Below are positions 1 through 9,176 of a stretch of 64,000 bases of DNA, piece after piece. This DNA is from Flectonema sp. DT1601 (taxonomy: Eukaryota > Euglenozoa > Diplonemea > Diplonemida > Diplonemidae). Location of the stretch: the NCBI GenBank assembly GCA_964019425.1, contig OZ025846.1:62001-126000 (forward strand). Reading direction: 5' to 3'. Positions within the stretch are counted from its first letter, which is position 1, and every line of letters begins with the position of its first letter. Position numbers and translations under genes: made by a program. The notes under the pieces are model-generated. The model was given only the letters and a program-made list of their open reading frames with translations, was not told the DNA's origin and did not search any database.

Positions 1-1807
1 CAGGAGGAGGTGGTGGTGGTGGTGCACCTCCCCCAGGCGGTGGAGGAGGTCTGGGAGCGCCTCCGGGTGCAGGAGGTGGAGGAGGAGCTCCAGGTGCCGG
101 TGGTGGAGGTGGAGCTCCAGGAGCAGCAGGTGGAGGTGGTGGTTTAGGAGCCCCACCAGGTGCTGGAGGAGCAGGTGCCTTCGCTGCCGGTTGTTTTGTT
201 GGAATACTACGAGGTGCCGATGCCTGTGCTCGAAGTTCCTTCACTTCGTCCTCCAGTCGAGCTATTTGGGCAGCCCGTTGCTCGAGCAGTTTTTCCTTTT
301 CACGGGCAGAACGCTGGCTGCTGGGACTTCGGCTCTCGTCGTTGTAAGTCGAGTCAGAGTCACTACTATCTTCCTCATCCTCCTCTTCTTCTTCGGCTTC
401 GGATTCCTCCTCTCGTTGTATTGGATCCGAAGGATCAAAGTGGAGATCACTGACACTTGCCTTGCCGCTTTCGTTTCTCTTCTTGCTGTAATTTAATGAA
501 AGCGGAGTGTATATTGGATCACCTTCTTCGAATAGTCGAAGGACTGATCCCTCTTGAGATGATTTAACTCCAACAAGTTGGAAGGTTGTCACTTCTCGGA
601 GAACGTTGGCGTGACCGTCGAATACGAATCTCTCACGAACAGGAGCAGATGAGAGGACCAGAGTGCCTCCATTAGCTCCAACAAAACTATCTGTTGAGTG
701 GTGAATTAGATTCCCTTGTTGGAAGGTGAAGATATCACCTCGTGTTGTTGTAAGTGCGAGAGATGTCTCTCCTCGAAGAGATATTCCTCTTCCGTTTGCG
801 TGACAAATTACGAATCCATCCTCAACCTCCACCACACCTGATGGAGAACCAGATATTGGAGATGCTGTCATCACAACACTCGATAAGTTTTTCCATTTAT
901 TTGGTGTTGATGGCTCCGAGTGATGTTCTGTACTACTAACACCTGGGCTTCCTACTGAAACACCAGGTTGTTGTTGTTGTTGTCTTCTACCAGCTCTTAG
1001 TGAAGCCATCACATCCATACAACCCATCAGTGATGCAGCCTGATTGACATCTCTAATAGTAAAACCTGTTCCTTTATTTTGATCAAAATCTAAGAAGTCA
1101 TAAATATATTCGTTGATCTCCAGTTCGAGTCCGTCCTTTTGAAGAATCAATCGAAGGGCTTTCCCATCTGTTTTAGGCCAGGTTTTACAAACTGCAAGAA
1201 CATTGGATATCCAGCGATTAATTTTTCCTTTTCGGCGCTGAAGGACTTCCTCGTTGTTCCATTTCCAAGGAGCTAGTTTACCAGTCAATGGAGGAACTGA
1301 TGGATAAAGTTTAGTCAAGGTACCGTGAAGACGTTCGAAATCAGTGTATCTCTTTGAGAATTGCCATCGAAGTCCGTGAAACTTAACTGATCCTGTGTAC
1401 TCAACATGTCCTTCAACTATCTTGTGAGCTTGAAGCAATACAGTAAATGGGTGACTAGGATCACTGTGCTTTACATCAGGTGGTGCTGATGCTTGTCTTT
1501 TAGAAAATTGAATCGCTTGCTTCACAGCTGCTACCCAAGTCTGTGCGTCTGCCTGTGTTTCACATTCTAATTGATATTTTCCTCGACTACCTTTCTTTTC
1601 CTGAGCTAGTCCAGGACCGTCTAGTTCCATTTTACAGGCGGCTACTAACTTGACTTCCGCTCCGTAAAGATCTAACCTGCCGAGTTCTTTCTCACATCTA
1701 CTGTCTTCGTAGTATTGAATTATTCTACCTGAGATTCGGAACCATCTCTTCTGATCAGCTTTGAATACACCTCTGGAACTCTTCTTTAGCCAACCCTCGT
1801 GACTCAT
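1..1807 (-). CDS. PH-PX domain protein with polyproline C-terminus (partial, runs off window start)
   Basis: One uninterrupted minus-strand frame of about 602 codons runs from the ATG at 1807 to the window edge. Residues ~3-100 look like a PH domain (EGWLKKSS at the start, KRWFRI, then a helix with TWVAAVKQAI). Residues ~115-250 look like a PX domain, with the phosphoinositide-type motif RYTDF near residue 151 and a proline loop (YPSVPPLTGK). A beta-rich stretch of unknown fold follows (~320-440), then an acidic Ser/Glu/Asp tract (~465-490), a short coiled coil (~500-525, EKLLEQRAAQIARLEDEV) and an FH1-like polyproline region from ~540. PH and PX domains bind membrane phosphoinositides, and polyproline recruits profilin or SH3 partners. 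I infer a membrane-linked actin regulator, perhaps a formin whose FH2 domain lies outside the window. The catalytic or effector end is not visible, so the family name stays open. Confidence 0.82.
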   Translation of the reverse strand, partial: MSHEGWLKKSSRGVFKADQKRWFRISGRIIQYYEDSRCEKELGRLDLYGAEVKLVAACKMELDGPGLAQEKKGSRGKYQLECETQADAQTWVAAVKQAIQFSKRQASAPPDVKHSDPSHPFTVLLQAHKIVEGHVEYTGSVKFHGLRWQFSKRYTDFERLHGTLTKLYPSVPPLTGKLAPWKWNNEEVLQRRKGKINRWISNVLAVCKTWPKTDGKALRLILQKDGLELEINEYIYDFLDFDQNKGTGFTIRDVNQAASLMGCMDVMASLRAGRRQQQQQPGVSVGSPGVSSTEHHSEPSTPNKWKNLSSVVMTASPISGSPSGVVEVEDGFVICHANGRGISLRGETSLALTTTRGDIFTFQQGNLIHHSTDSFVGANGGTLVLSSAPVRERFVFDGHANVLREVTTFQLVGVKSSQEGSVLRLFEEGDPIYTPLSLNYSKKRNESGKASVSDLHFDPSDPIQREEESEAEEEEEDEEDSSDSDSTYNDESRSPSSQRSAREKEKLLEQRAAQIARLEDEVKELRAQASAPRSIPTKQPAAKAPAPPAPGGAPKPPPPPAAPGAPPPPPAPGAPPPPPAPGGAPRPPPPPGGGAPPPPPPP

Positions 1808-1964
1808 CCTCAGTTGAGGTGCTGTTGGGTTGGGAAATAGTTGTTAAAAAATTCACATTATATTCAACTGACATAGTAACAATAAAATTAGGGGAAAAAA
1901 TCAGAACAACCAACCAATCTTGTCGATGTGTGTAATGACGTGTAAGTTTGTAGTCACTGGAAGT

Positions 1965-2183
1965 CTAGTTGTTGCAGCTCATTGAAAAATCTTGAGATGG
2001 CTCTACACCAATCACCCCTTTAGAATCCCACATGGAAGCCGTTATCTTTTTATTATCAAGTGTTGCTGTCCATCCTTTACTTCCACATCTTTTATCGAAT
2101 TCACTTCTATGAACCCACGCAGTCTCTGTTTGAATGACTTGCTTAGTACCTGGTGCGACTATTGTACTCTTCATTGACGGCAT
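1965..2183 (-). CDS. Small conserved-looking hypothetical protein, 72 aa
   Basis: A 72-codon ORF starts MPSMKSTIVAPGTKQVIQ and ends in PSQDFSMSCNN. I do not recognise it. The composition is soluble and mixed, with three Cys and three Trp, no signal peptide and no membrane helix. It is not a shadow of another gene. It lies between the PH-PX gene and the membrane-protein gene on the same strand, where a gene is expected given the spacing of this cluster. The host has other tiny genes of this size (3387-3590 and 15916-16218). It could be a fortuitous ORF; expression or homologue data would decide. Confidence 0.45.
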   Translation of the reverse strand: MPSMKSTIVAPGTKQVIQTETAWVHRSEFDKRCGSKGWTATLDNKKITASMWDSKGVIGVEPSQDFSMSCNN

Positions 2184-2576
2184 GCTGATTGTGTAAAAAG
2201 CTTTTTTTTTAAAGGAAATAAATAAAATACTCGTTAGACTATAAAGGGGACAACACTACTTCAGAAAAGTCAGGCTTCATAACTCACGAGGATGCGCCAT
2301 TATAAATCATAATTTTGTCTGAGGGGAGGAAAAAAAAAACCAAAAATAATAAGATGGAAAATACTTTTAAAAAAAGACTTTTGACTAATAATAAATTTCC
2401 CCATCATTGGGGGTCTATGTTTCTGTTTCTTTTAGATACCCAGTGGCAATGCGTCAGATGGATTGACGATCTCTTTTTTTTTTTTTATGTGAAAATCACT
2501 TTTAGACGTCAAAAATAGGAAAACCCTGAATTCATATGGGAGACGTAAAACAACCAGAGAGATGGTTTTGTTTTTT
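2184..2576. other. Intergenic, no gene seen
   Basis: 393 bp of AT-rich DNA with A8-A9 and T13 runs. Short overlapping ORFs here are driven by homopolymers and look spurious. Confidence 0.6.
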
Positions 2577-3050
2577 TTATTCAACTTTAACTTTGCTAGC
2601 GAATCTTGTTTCAACGGGTTCAAGAATGATAGGTCTCTCTATTAGTCTCCATGTTAACAAGAATGTGTTTAGAAGTATAAGGATTATACCTAAGAGATGA
2701 CAAATAGCTTCTTGGATTCCAGGGAGTTGTCTTATCTCATGATCACTTCCATGAGTTGGATGGAATAAATATTTTCTAAACGACCCAGTCTTCTCTGGTG
2801 GGTTTACCAAAACTATCGCAATCATCGCCATACATCCGACTATCATCATCAGTTCTATTGGTCCAGAAAACCATCCTGCGGGTATAGCCTGTCCATTGCC
2901 TAACCACATTGTGTATACTCCAATACACAGACCTGTTAATATTCTCCACCATATCACACCGGTCTCTGTATACATGTTCCAAAAGACACCACACGATCCC
3001 AGTAATAAGGCTGTTGCGATTGTCGCTGTAGTTTTACGAGGTCGGCCCAT
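2577..3050 (-). CDS. Four-helix membrane protein of unknown function, 157 aa
   Basis: I chose the ATG at 3050 (MGRPRKTTATIATALL). The longer upstream extension is lysine- and phenylalanine-rich and encoded by homopolymer runs, so it is probably leader. Four hydrophobic segments are visible: residues ~9-25, ~36-52, ~60-82 (ELMMIVGCMAMIAIVLV) and ~118-138 (LLGIILILLNTFLLTW). A His-containing loop (FHPTHGSDHE) separates helices 3 and 4. No family is recognised. It could be an organelle or endomembrane protein, but no targeting signal is clear. It sits on the same strand as its neighbours. Confidence 0.65.
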   Translation of the reverse strand: MGRPRKTTATIATALLLGSCGVFWNMYTETGVIWWRILTGLCIGVYTMWLGNGQAIPAGWFSGPIELMMIVGCMAMIAIVLVNPPEKTGSFRKYLFHPTHGSDHEIRQLPGIQEAICHLLGIILILLNTFLLTWRLIERPIILEPVETRFASKVKVE

Positions 3051-3386
3051 TTCTTTATTTTTATATTTGTGTTTTTTTTTTTTTAAATTTGCTGTTCTGA
3101 ATAGTAATAAAAATAAAATAACAATTTTTTTTCTCAAATCAATAAAAACACTCTACTCTGGTCTAATGCTGCTCCTCCAAAAAAAAAAAAGGATGGAAGG
3201 GAATACTTTTTTTTTTTTTTTTTGTTGTTGTTACCTCCCTCTCTCTCCCTTGGGTTGGAGAGCACAGACTGGTGTAAATTTCTATTGCCTCATGAAGAAG
3301 ATATAAAAGGCTTTCATTTCTTTCTAAGGTTCATCATTTACCTTCGTCGATATGTGACCCTATTTTTTGTGTGTGATGTCCATTTA
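3051..3386. other. Intergenic, homopolymer-rich
   Basis: 336 bp with T12, A12 and T20 runs and a CT-rich stretch (3236-3255). I see no gene. Confidence 0.5.
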
Positions 3387-3590
3387 CTAATTTATAAAAA
3401 CAACATTAGATTCTAATAAAAATACATAAATACATACAGCTGATAAACCACTGTGTGGGACAGTTCCGAACTCAGGTTTCTTATTTGGAAGGTACGAGGA
3501 AGCTCCCATGTGTTTGAATCCACCTCCCCAATCAATCTTTCCGTGTAGGTTCCAAACATCGTCAGGACCTACATCAACGTTCTTCGACAT
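3387..3590 (-). CDS. Small hypothetical protein, 67 aa
   Basis: The ORF opens MSKNVDVGPDDVWNLHGK and is rich in Gly, Trp, His and Pro (GGGFKHMGASSYLPNKKPEF) before a hydrophobic tail. The tail begins exactly at a GTATGT splice-donor-like sequence (minus strand, around 3439). The real protein may therefore leave at residue ~52 through an intron; a splice to the AG near 3383 would give an immediate stop after ...HSGLSA. I do not recognise the family. The first 50 residues look like real coding sequence, the last 15 do not. Confidence 0.45.
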   Translation of the reverse strand: MSKNVDVGPDDVWNLHGKIDWGGGFKHMGASSYLPNKKPEFGTVPHSGLSAVCIYVFLLESNVVFIN

Positions 3591-3869
3591 TTTCTTCTTC
3601 TAAATTATTATTATTATTGGTGTTTTTTGTGTAAATATAATCCTGTTTGGGATGAGGAAGTTTTGAGTCTACCAGTTTAAAAAAAAAACAAAAAAAAATA
3701 ATAAAAATAAATCTAAAAAAAAAGATTGAAAAACAACAAAGCGAATCAGATTGCTTTGTATTAGAATGGGGATTTGTGAGGTGAAAAGAAAATAATCTAT
3801 AGTTCCGATTTGTCTAACGGTATTCGTATTGTGTGATATGTACAACGACTGTGGTTGTGATCCCTCTTT

Positions 3870-5501
3870 CTACTCACCTCGGTAAGCTACAGAAGTATCA
3901 ACTTTGTGAACATGCGTAGCAAATGATCTTAATTTAACATTCGTTGCGTTTACTACCAATTTCGGGTCACTCATCTCCCAAGACTGCGGAACACTCGCAT
4001 CAGCATTCGTGTACACGAGAAGATCAAAACTACAATAGTCAGGTAACAGTGGTAGGAATGTTTGTGTTGCGGTAATCTGCTTTATAATTGCTTGGATTTC
4101 ACGTTGAACGGATTCCTGTTTGTTTTTTTGTATTATTGTAATCACTATTCTCCTCTTAGAGACAACAACATTACTCAATTACAACAACCACGAAGAAGAA
4201 GGATAATTCACCATAAGCGAGACAAAACAGGACACTGGACCGGATGAGGTATGTTGAAAGTAGACCACAACCACCGTGGGATGTGGAAAGATGATAACAC
4301 AATTTCGTTTCAATGCGTCAACGTTCTCATTGACATAAAGTTACTGCACCGACTTGGTCGCAGACGCTGATCGTTAGACAGTCTTTCTTCAAAAGGGAAT
4401 TCCCTTAAACTATTTTGTGAAAAGGAGGAAGTACTTCAACTTCAACAAAACAACCACCGCCAGCAAGAGTTGACTTCATCCAGAGCTCAGAGAAGTGAAG
4501 TGACTGAGGTCATAGAAGCTCCGAGTGATTATCAACTTAGTGAATGGATTGACTTTATCACAGGGGGTTTCATACTTTTAAGTTAAAGTTTTGAAATATG
4601 AGTTCAGGATGCCGACTAGACTCGACTACCTTGTGGTTGCAGAAAACCGGGTTACCCAAAAAAGGGGAACGTAAACCTTGAGGGTTCGGAAGTCGCACTG
4701 AGTGCGTGCAGAATGTCGATGGTAGGGGCATTCTAGTAGGTCCAGGCCGATCGGGTTGACGACGACACGGGGAAAAGGTGGATGAGTGACATGCCTTAGC
4801 ACGTTTTTTAGGAACATCGAAGGAGGTAGAAAGCATCCGCACGAGGGGTGTTTGTGCTCTTGACCGTGTTAGCCGAGTTGTTCGAAACAGACGACTCCTA
4901 CAAATACTATCAAAGATAGGAACAGCACACTATCTGTGTCTTGGTGAGAGTGCTCTATGGAGTTGAAAGTTTTGTTTGACAGCTACTGAAGAACGATGGA
5001 GAAGTTTAATATATTAAATCAACATCAACTAAACTGGTGACTAGATCACCTGATTGATGAGGCAGACATGAGGGGGATTGATGAAAGACGTTCTAACATT
5101 ACAAGAAGAGAGAGACAGAGAGAGAGAGCTACTCAAAATCATACCTCAGACTTCTCAGCTGGAGCACCAGAGTTGGTGATTTCGTCAGCGTGGATGTTAA
5201 AAACCCATCTCTCGAGTACTTCTTCATCTTCACCACTAATAACGAGTACCAGTCTTTGAACCATTTTTCTCATCAACCACTCAGAAAGTTGTTGAAGAAC
5301 ATTACCAAGGTAGGCCTTCAAACCTTTATCTGTCGTCACAGTCATTTGTAACTTATACTTACTAACAGTTGAGAAGGCTTCTGCTGGATACACACCACGT
5401 TGAAACAATAAACTGTTGACTGCGTACCCAAAGAATTCAACTACAGTTGCTACTGACCCCCGCAGGGTGATGATGGTCTTCTCTGCCTGTGCAGTTGCCA
5501 T
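3870..5501 (-). CDS. MAD2: Mitotic spindle checkpoint protein MAD2 (two exons)
   Basis: A HORMA-domain protein of about 200 aa. Exon 1 is 5145-5501 (start MATAQAEKTIITLRG) and exon 2 is 3870-4115, joined at GAG/gtatga...aaacag/GAA. Exon 1 holds the conserved ITLRGS, FFGYAVNSLLFQRG and VFNIHADE segments. Exon 2 gives IIKQITATQTFLPLL, SFDLLVYT and the C-terminal seat-belt region (LRSFATHVHKVDTSVAY). The match to animal and plant MAD2 runs end to end, so the start and splice are well supported. MAD2 binds MAD1 and CDC20 at unattached kinetochores and inhibits the anaphase-promoting complex. The exon-2 reading ends RGE-stop where a GTGAGT donor-like sequence overlaps, so a further tiny exon cannot be excluded. 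The intron is 1029 bp, more than ten times the size of other introns here. Confidence 0.93.
4116..5144 (-). other. Oversized MAD2 intron (1029 bp), probably an insertion
   Basis: The boundaries are fixed by the MAD2 protein match. Every other intron I could place is 62-91 bp. The interior is of balanced base composition and lacks the homopolymers typical of local noncoding DNA. On the plus strand near 4948-4985 one frame reads RVLYGVESF, weakly like the LLYG-E-W motif at the end of many LINE reverse transcriptase proteins. An old LINE insertion is possible but unproven. Confidence 0.5.
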
Positions 5502-5644
5502 TATTGTTGTTATGTATTTCTGGTTGTGTAATTGATTGGTGCTGTTATCCTCACACCTGGTCAGAGATTGTTTAAACGAAATAAGCAAGAGAAATTAATA
5601 AAAAATAATATTGTACAAAAAAAGGATATCCTTTGACGGTTTTA

Positions 5645-8038
5645 TCACACAACTGTAACGGTAACATTGTGACCGCATTCACAGCTACTAAAACAAGCGA
5701 ATAGTTTGTACTGTCCTGGATCGACAGTATAAGTGTGTTTACCAGTAGTACCATCCCATACAGTGTAACCAATGTCATCTACAGGTATGGTAATCTTTAC
5801 AGTACCTGAAGAAGAGATTAAAGCTTTCGTAAAACCAGCTAAGTTAGAAACATCGCGAACACGTTTCGAAACCGACAGCTGAGAATAATAAATTTGAATA
5901 CTGACGGTTCCAATCTTTGGATATTTAATCACTTCTGTAACACCAACAGAGAGTATGAACTCCTGCCCACGAGAAGCTATTTCAGACTTCACATTAAAAC
6001 TAGTTATATTATAAACACTATAGCGAAGACCATGACCAAAACAGAATAACGGATCGTACGATCCATCAACAGGACTGCGAGGAGTTCCTTTCCAATCATA
6101 ATCACCTTGTCGTTCATGAAACCATGGGACTCCCCAAGTTCTTATATTTCCTGATCCTCTTGGGAATGGAGTTGATAAAGAACCACTTGGTTGTCTTCTT
6201 CCGAATATGATATCAGAGAGAGCAGGACCTCCCTGTTCTCCAGGACGCCATGCTTCAAGGATAGCCAGATTTGGAGAAGAAAGCATCGCATTGTGGGGGC
6301 CAAATCTTGAATTGCGACCCTCACCAAAAGTTGATGGACGACCAGCAATAAGAACTGCGACAACAGGTTTTCCAGTTTTGAGAACAGCCGACAGAAGGTC
6401 GAGTTGAGAACCAGGAATATCAAGTTCCATTCTGTCTGAACCTTCACCACAAGTAGAAGTGCTATCTCCGAGTACGACAATAACGAAATCTGACTTCTCT
6501 GCGGCATCAACAGCCGCAGGAATACCACTCACGTTGTAGCTGTCGATGTCAACACCTCGTTCGTACAGAACTTTAATATCTAATTCACGAACTGCATCCA
6601 AAACTGTTTTTACTTGTCCCAATGCAACTGTTGGAGAATATCCTCCGACCATATTATTTGATACATCACAAAGTGTTGGAGAGTCTGAAGGACATCCAGC
6701 ATTCGGTCCTAAGACAGCAGCAACACCAGTTTGTTTAAATGGAAGTACCTGATTGTTATTTTGAAGTAAAACACATCCTTGAGCTGCTGCTTCCTTTGCT
6801 AAGGCAATGTGTGCTGGAGATCTAACATAAGAAAGACGAGATAAATTAGTGACAGGGTCATCAAATAGTCCAGAAGCAAATTTTGTCCGAAGGACATTCG
6901 AGACCGCTCTGTTTATAAAAGAAATGTTTACTAAATTGTCAATCGATGCGTTTAGAAGTGAAGGGAAGGCAGTCCCTCCCATGTCTTGATCAATACCAGC
7001 TGATATCGCTTGAATACTTCCATCTGTTGTTGGGGAGTGGTTGGGATATTTTGTTTCGTTTACAGTTCCAAAGAATTTTAAATTATAAACATCGTTGTAA
7101 TCAGTTCCAATAAAACAATCAACGCAACCTAATTCCTCTCGTAGTATTTTAGTTAGAAGCCAAGTACTGGAGTGACATGGTATTCCGTTGACTGAATTAT
7201 GAGCAGCCATGGCGCCACGACCTCCTGCTGAGACGAATGCCTTCCACGGTCTGAGGTACACGTCGTACAGTTTTGAAATACCGACGTCAGCTGGAGCACC
7301 ATCGTGATCACTGTAACCATAGGCAGCGAAGTGTTTGGCTTCAGCGATTAATTTATTTTTATCTAAATATGTATTCGGACTTCCATCTCTTCCACTAACA
7401 CCCCAAACAGCACTTCTCGCGTAGGTTGACACGAGTGTTGGATCTGCTCCGAAGTTTTCCTGAGTTCGACCAAATCGTGGATCAATCGTAACTTGTAATT
7501 CAGGACTGAATCCCCTGTCAGAACCAGAACTTCGAGCTTCCAAAGCAATTACTGAACCGATTTGCTCTACGAGTGTTGTATTCCAACTGCTGCCTTGTGA
7601 AATAGGCATCGGGAATATAGTCCCTAAAGGAGTACCTTCTGTATCGGTGTTCTCAAAGTATTTATTGTAGTTACTGTGAAGCGATTCTGTTATAAAACTA
7701 ATAGGGATACCCAATCTTGATTCTTTCATTAGTTTTTGTTGAAGATTGTTTCTCGCAGATAATCTGCACTCAGGGATGACATTGCAGGTGGAGTTAGAAG
7801 ATAGTTTTTGAATGTACATCGCACCTACTCCAGTCTTACCGTAGTTCTTTAATACATCAACATCTTTAACTGGGATCCAGAGGTGTAGCAGTTGATTTAT
7901 TTTTTCTTCGATTGTCATTTCGTCAACAAGTGCTCTCACTCTTTCTGGAATTGGTGAGGATGAGTCTTTCCAACGATCCGCTGAATTTACCGTTATGCAT
8001 GTCGTTAGAAAGATTGCGATTCGCATAAACTTTCTCAT
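5645..8038 (-). CDS. Secreted glycoside hydrolase family 3 (beta-glucosidase/beta-xylosidase type)
   Basis: 797 aa, the usual length for a two- or three-domain GH3 enzyme. It starts with a signal peptide (MRKFMRIAIFLTTCITVNSA); a start at the second Met is equally possible. The (beta/alpha)8 domain carries the family landmarks: QENFGADP, AKHFAAYGYSDHDG (residue ~236), GAMAAHNSVNGIPCH, and the nucleophile motif FIGTDYNDV, with Asp near residue 313 as in the family's SDW/TDY site. The second alpha/beta domain includes AAQGCVLLQNN and VIVVLGDST...GEGSDR. A fibronectin-III-like C-terminal domain follows. It hydrolyses terminal beta-glucose or beta-xylose residues, probably outside the cell or in a digestive vacuole. 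Substrate choice cannot be read from sequence alone. The stop is TGA, 143 bp from MAD2 exon 1. Confidence 0.93.
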   Translation of the reverse strand: MRKFMRIAIFLTTCITVNSADRWKDSSSPIPERVRALVDEMTIEEKINQLLHLWIPVKDVDVLKNYGKTGVGAMYIQKLSSNSTCNVIPECRLSARNNLQQKLMKESRLGIPISFITESLHSNYNKYFENTDTEGTPLGTIFPMPISQGSSWNTTLVEQIGSVIALEARSSGSDRGFSPELQVTIDPRFGRTQENFGADPTLVSTYARSAVWGVSGRDGSPNTYLDKNKLIAEAKHFAAYGYSDHDGAPADVGISKLYDVYLRPWKAFVSAGGRGAMAAHNSVNGIPCHSSTWLLTKILREELGCVDCFIGTDYNDVYNLKFFGTVNETKYPNHSPTTDGSIQAISAGIDQDMGGTAFPSLLNASIDNLVNISFINRAVSNVLRTKFASGLFDDPVTNLSRLSYVRSPAHIALAKEAAAQGCVLLQNNNQVLPFKQTGVAAVLGPNAGCPSDSPTLCDVSNNMVGGYSPTVALGQVKTVLDAVRELDIKVLYERGVDIDSYNVSGIPAAVDAAEKSDFVIVVLGDSTSTCGEGSDRMELDIPGSQLDLLSAVLKTGKPVVAVLIAGRPSTFGEGRNSRFGPHNAMLSSPNLAILEAWRPGEQGGPALSDIIFGRRQPSGSLSTPFPRGSGNIRTWGVPWFHERQGDYDWKGTPRSPVDGSYDPLFCFGHGLRYSVYNITSFNVKSEIASRGQEFILSVGVTEVIKYPKIGTVSIQIYYSQLSVSKRVRDVSNLAGFTKALISSSGTVKITIPVDDIGYTVWDGTTGKHTYTVDPGQYKLFACFSSCECGHNVTVTVV

Positions 8039-9176
8039 ATTTAGTGTATGAACTGATAGTTAGAATATGAGTTTATTATAAAAAAAGTGCACTAAAATAA
8101 AATATAAAAAAGAAAAGTTATAAAAAACACATTGTTCTGCTGTTCCATAATACGCTGATAGTTAAATATAAAATATACACCAACTCATCACTACACACCT
8201 CTAGAAAGTAATTCATCACACAAAAGACTATCTGCATCTGAGTGACTAAGTACCATCACGTCGACGACAATGAGAAAAACAGGAATTGGGGTGGCATGAA
8301 GCCATTTTAACAAAAAAACACAACGGGGGACAAGTTGTAAATAGAATTTTTTTTTTTTTTTAAAAGTTTACTACTAAAAAAAAAAGTGTGATTGTAGTGT
8401 AGTAATCTTTTAATTAAATAAGAAAACAAGGTAACAACTCCCACCAGTAGAATTAAATAACCCAACTGAACAACTACCTTGATGAGAAGGGTTGCATCAA
8501 AAGGGTTGGTTAGTTAAATTAAAAATACAAAACCGATCACCCAACTCCAAAAAGACAGCAACAATCCCAACGAGTAGAATGGCACGTTGAGGACGAAACA
8601 TTATTTTTTTCCTGACAGGATAGTGGGAGAAAGGGAAAAAAAGAAGGGAGAACATAGTCACAGGAACTGACTACCAGGTTGATTCCAACCAGTCATGTCA
8701 TGTTCACAACGAATATAAAATACAAAATCAACGATCGGAGCAACTTAGTCAGCTACTTGGCAACAATACCATCTCATCCTAGTCAGTAGTCTGAGTTGCT
8801 ACTGACTATGGGAAAGGAAGTGCCCAACAACACTACCCTTGGCTGTGTGTTTCTATTGTTTAGTAAAACATACAAAGTCTTGCCTTGCAAGCCAACCTTG
8901 TTTCTGCAACCGGATAATAACTCTCACAAAAAAACAAAGAAACAAAATCTAAACTATGTCATGGCAGAGGGGGAAAGAATTTCACTCAATCTAAAGTTAA
9001 CAGATAGCAAAGGCTACTGTTGTGTGATTATTACAACTGCTTTCTAAATAATTAACAGAAATAACGAAAAAAATACGATCATAAATAATGACTTTCTTTT
9101 TTTAACACAACTGTGAAAAAAAAAACAAATATAAAACAAATTTTTTTTTAGTGAGATTTAAGAATACAAAAAACAC
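8039..9176. other. Intergenic, no gene seen
   Basis: 1.1 kb upstream of the GH3 gene. It holds T16 and A10 runs and, at 8062-8110, one copy of a short dispersed repeat also present at 20280-20330. The 83-codon plus ORF at 8796-9047 has no recognisable content and is doubtful. Confidence 0.55.
8062..8110 (+). repeat. Dispersed AT-rich repeat, copy 1
   Basis: The stretch beginning AGAATATGAGTTTATTATAA is repeated with few changes at 20280-20330 in the same orientation, including the following AAAAAGTGCAC. Both copies sit near ends of other repeats or genes. Confidence 0.6.
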
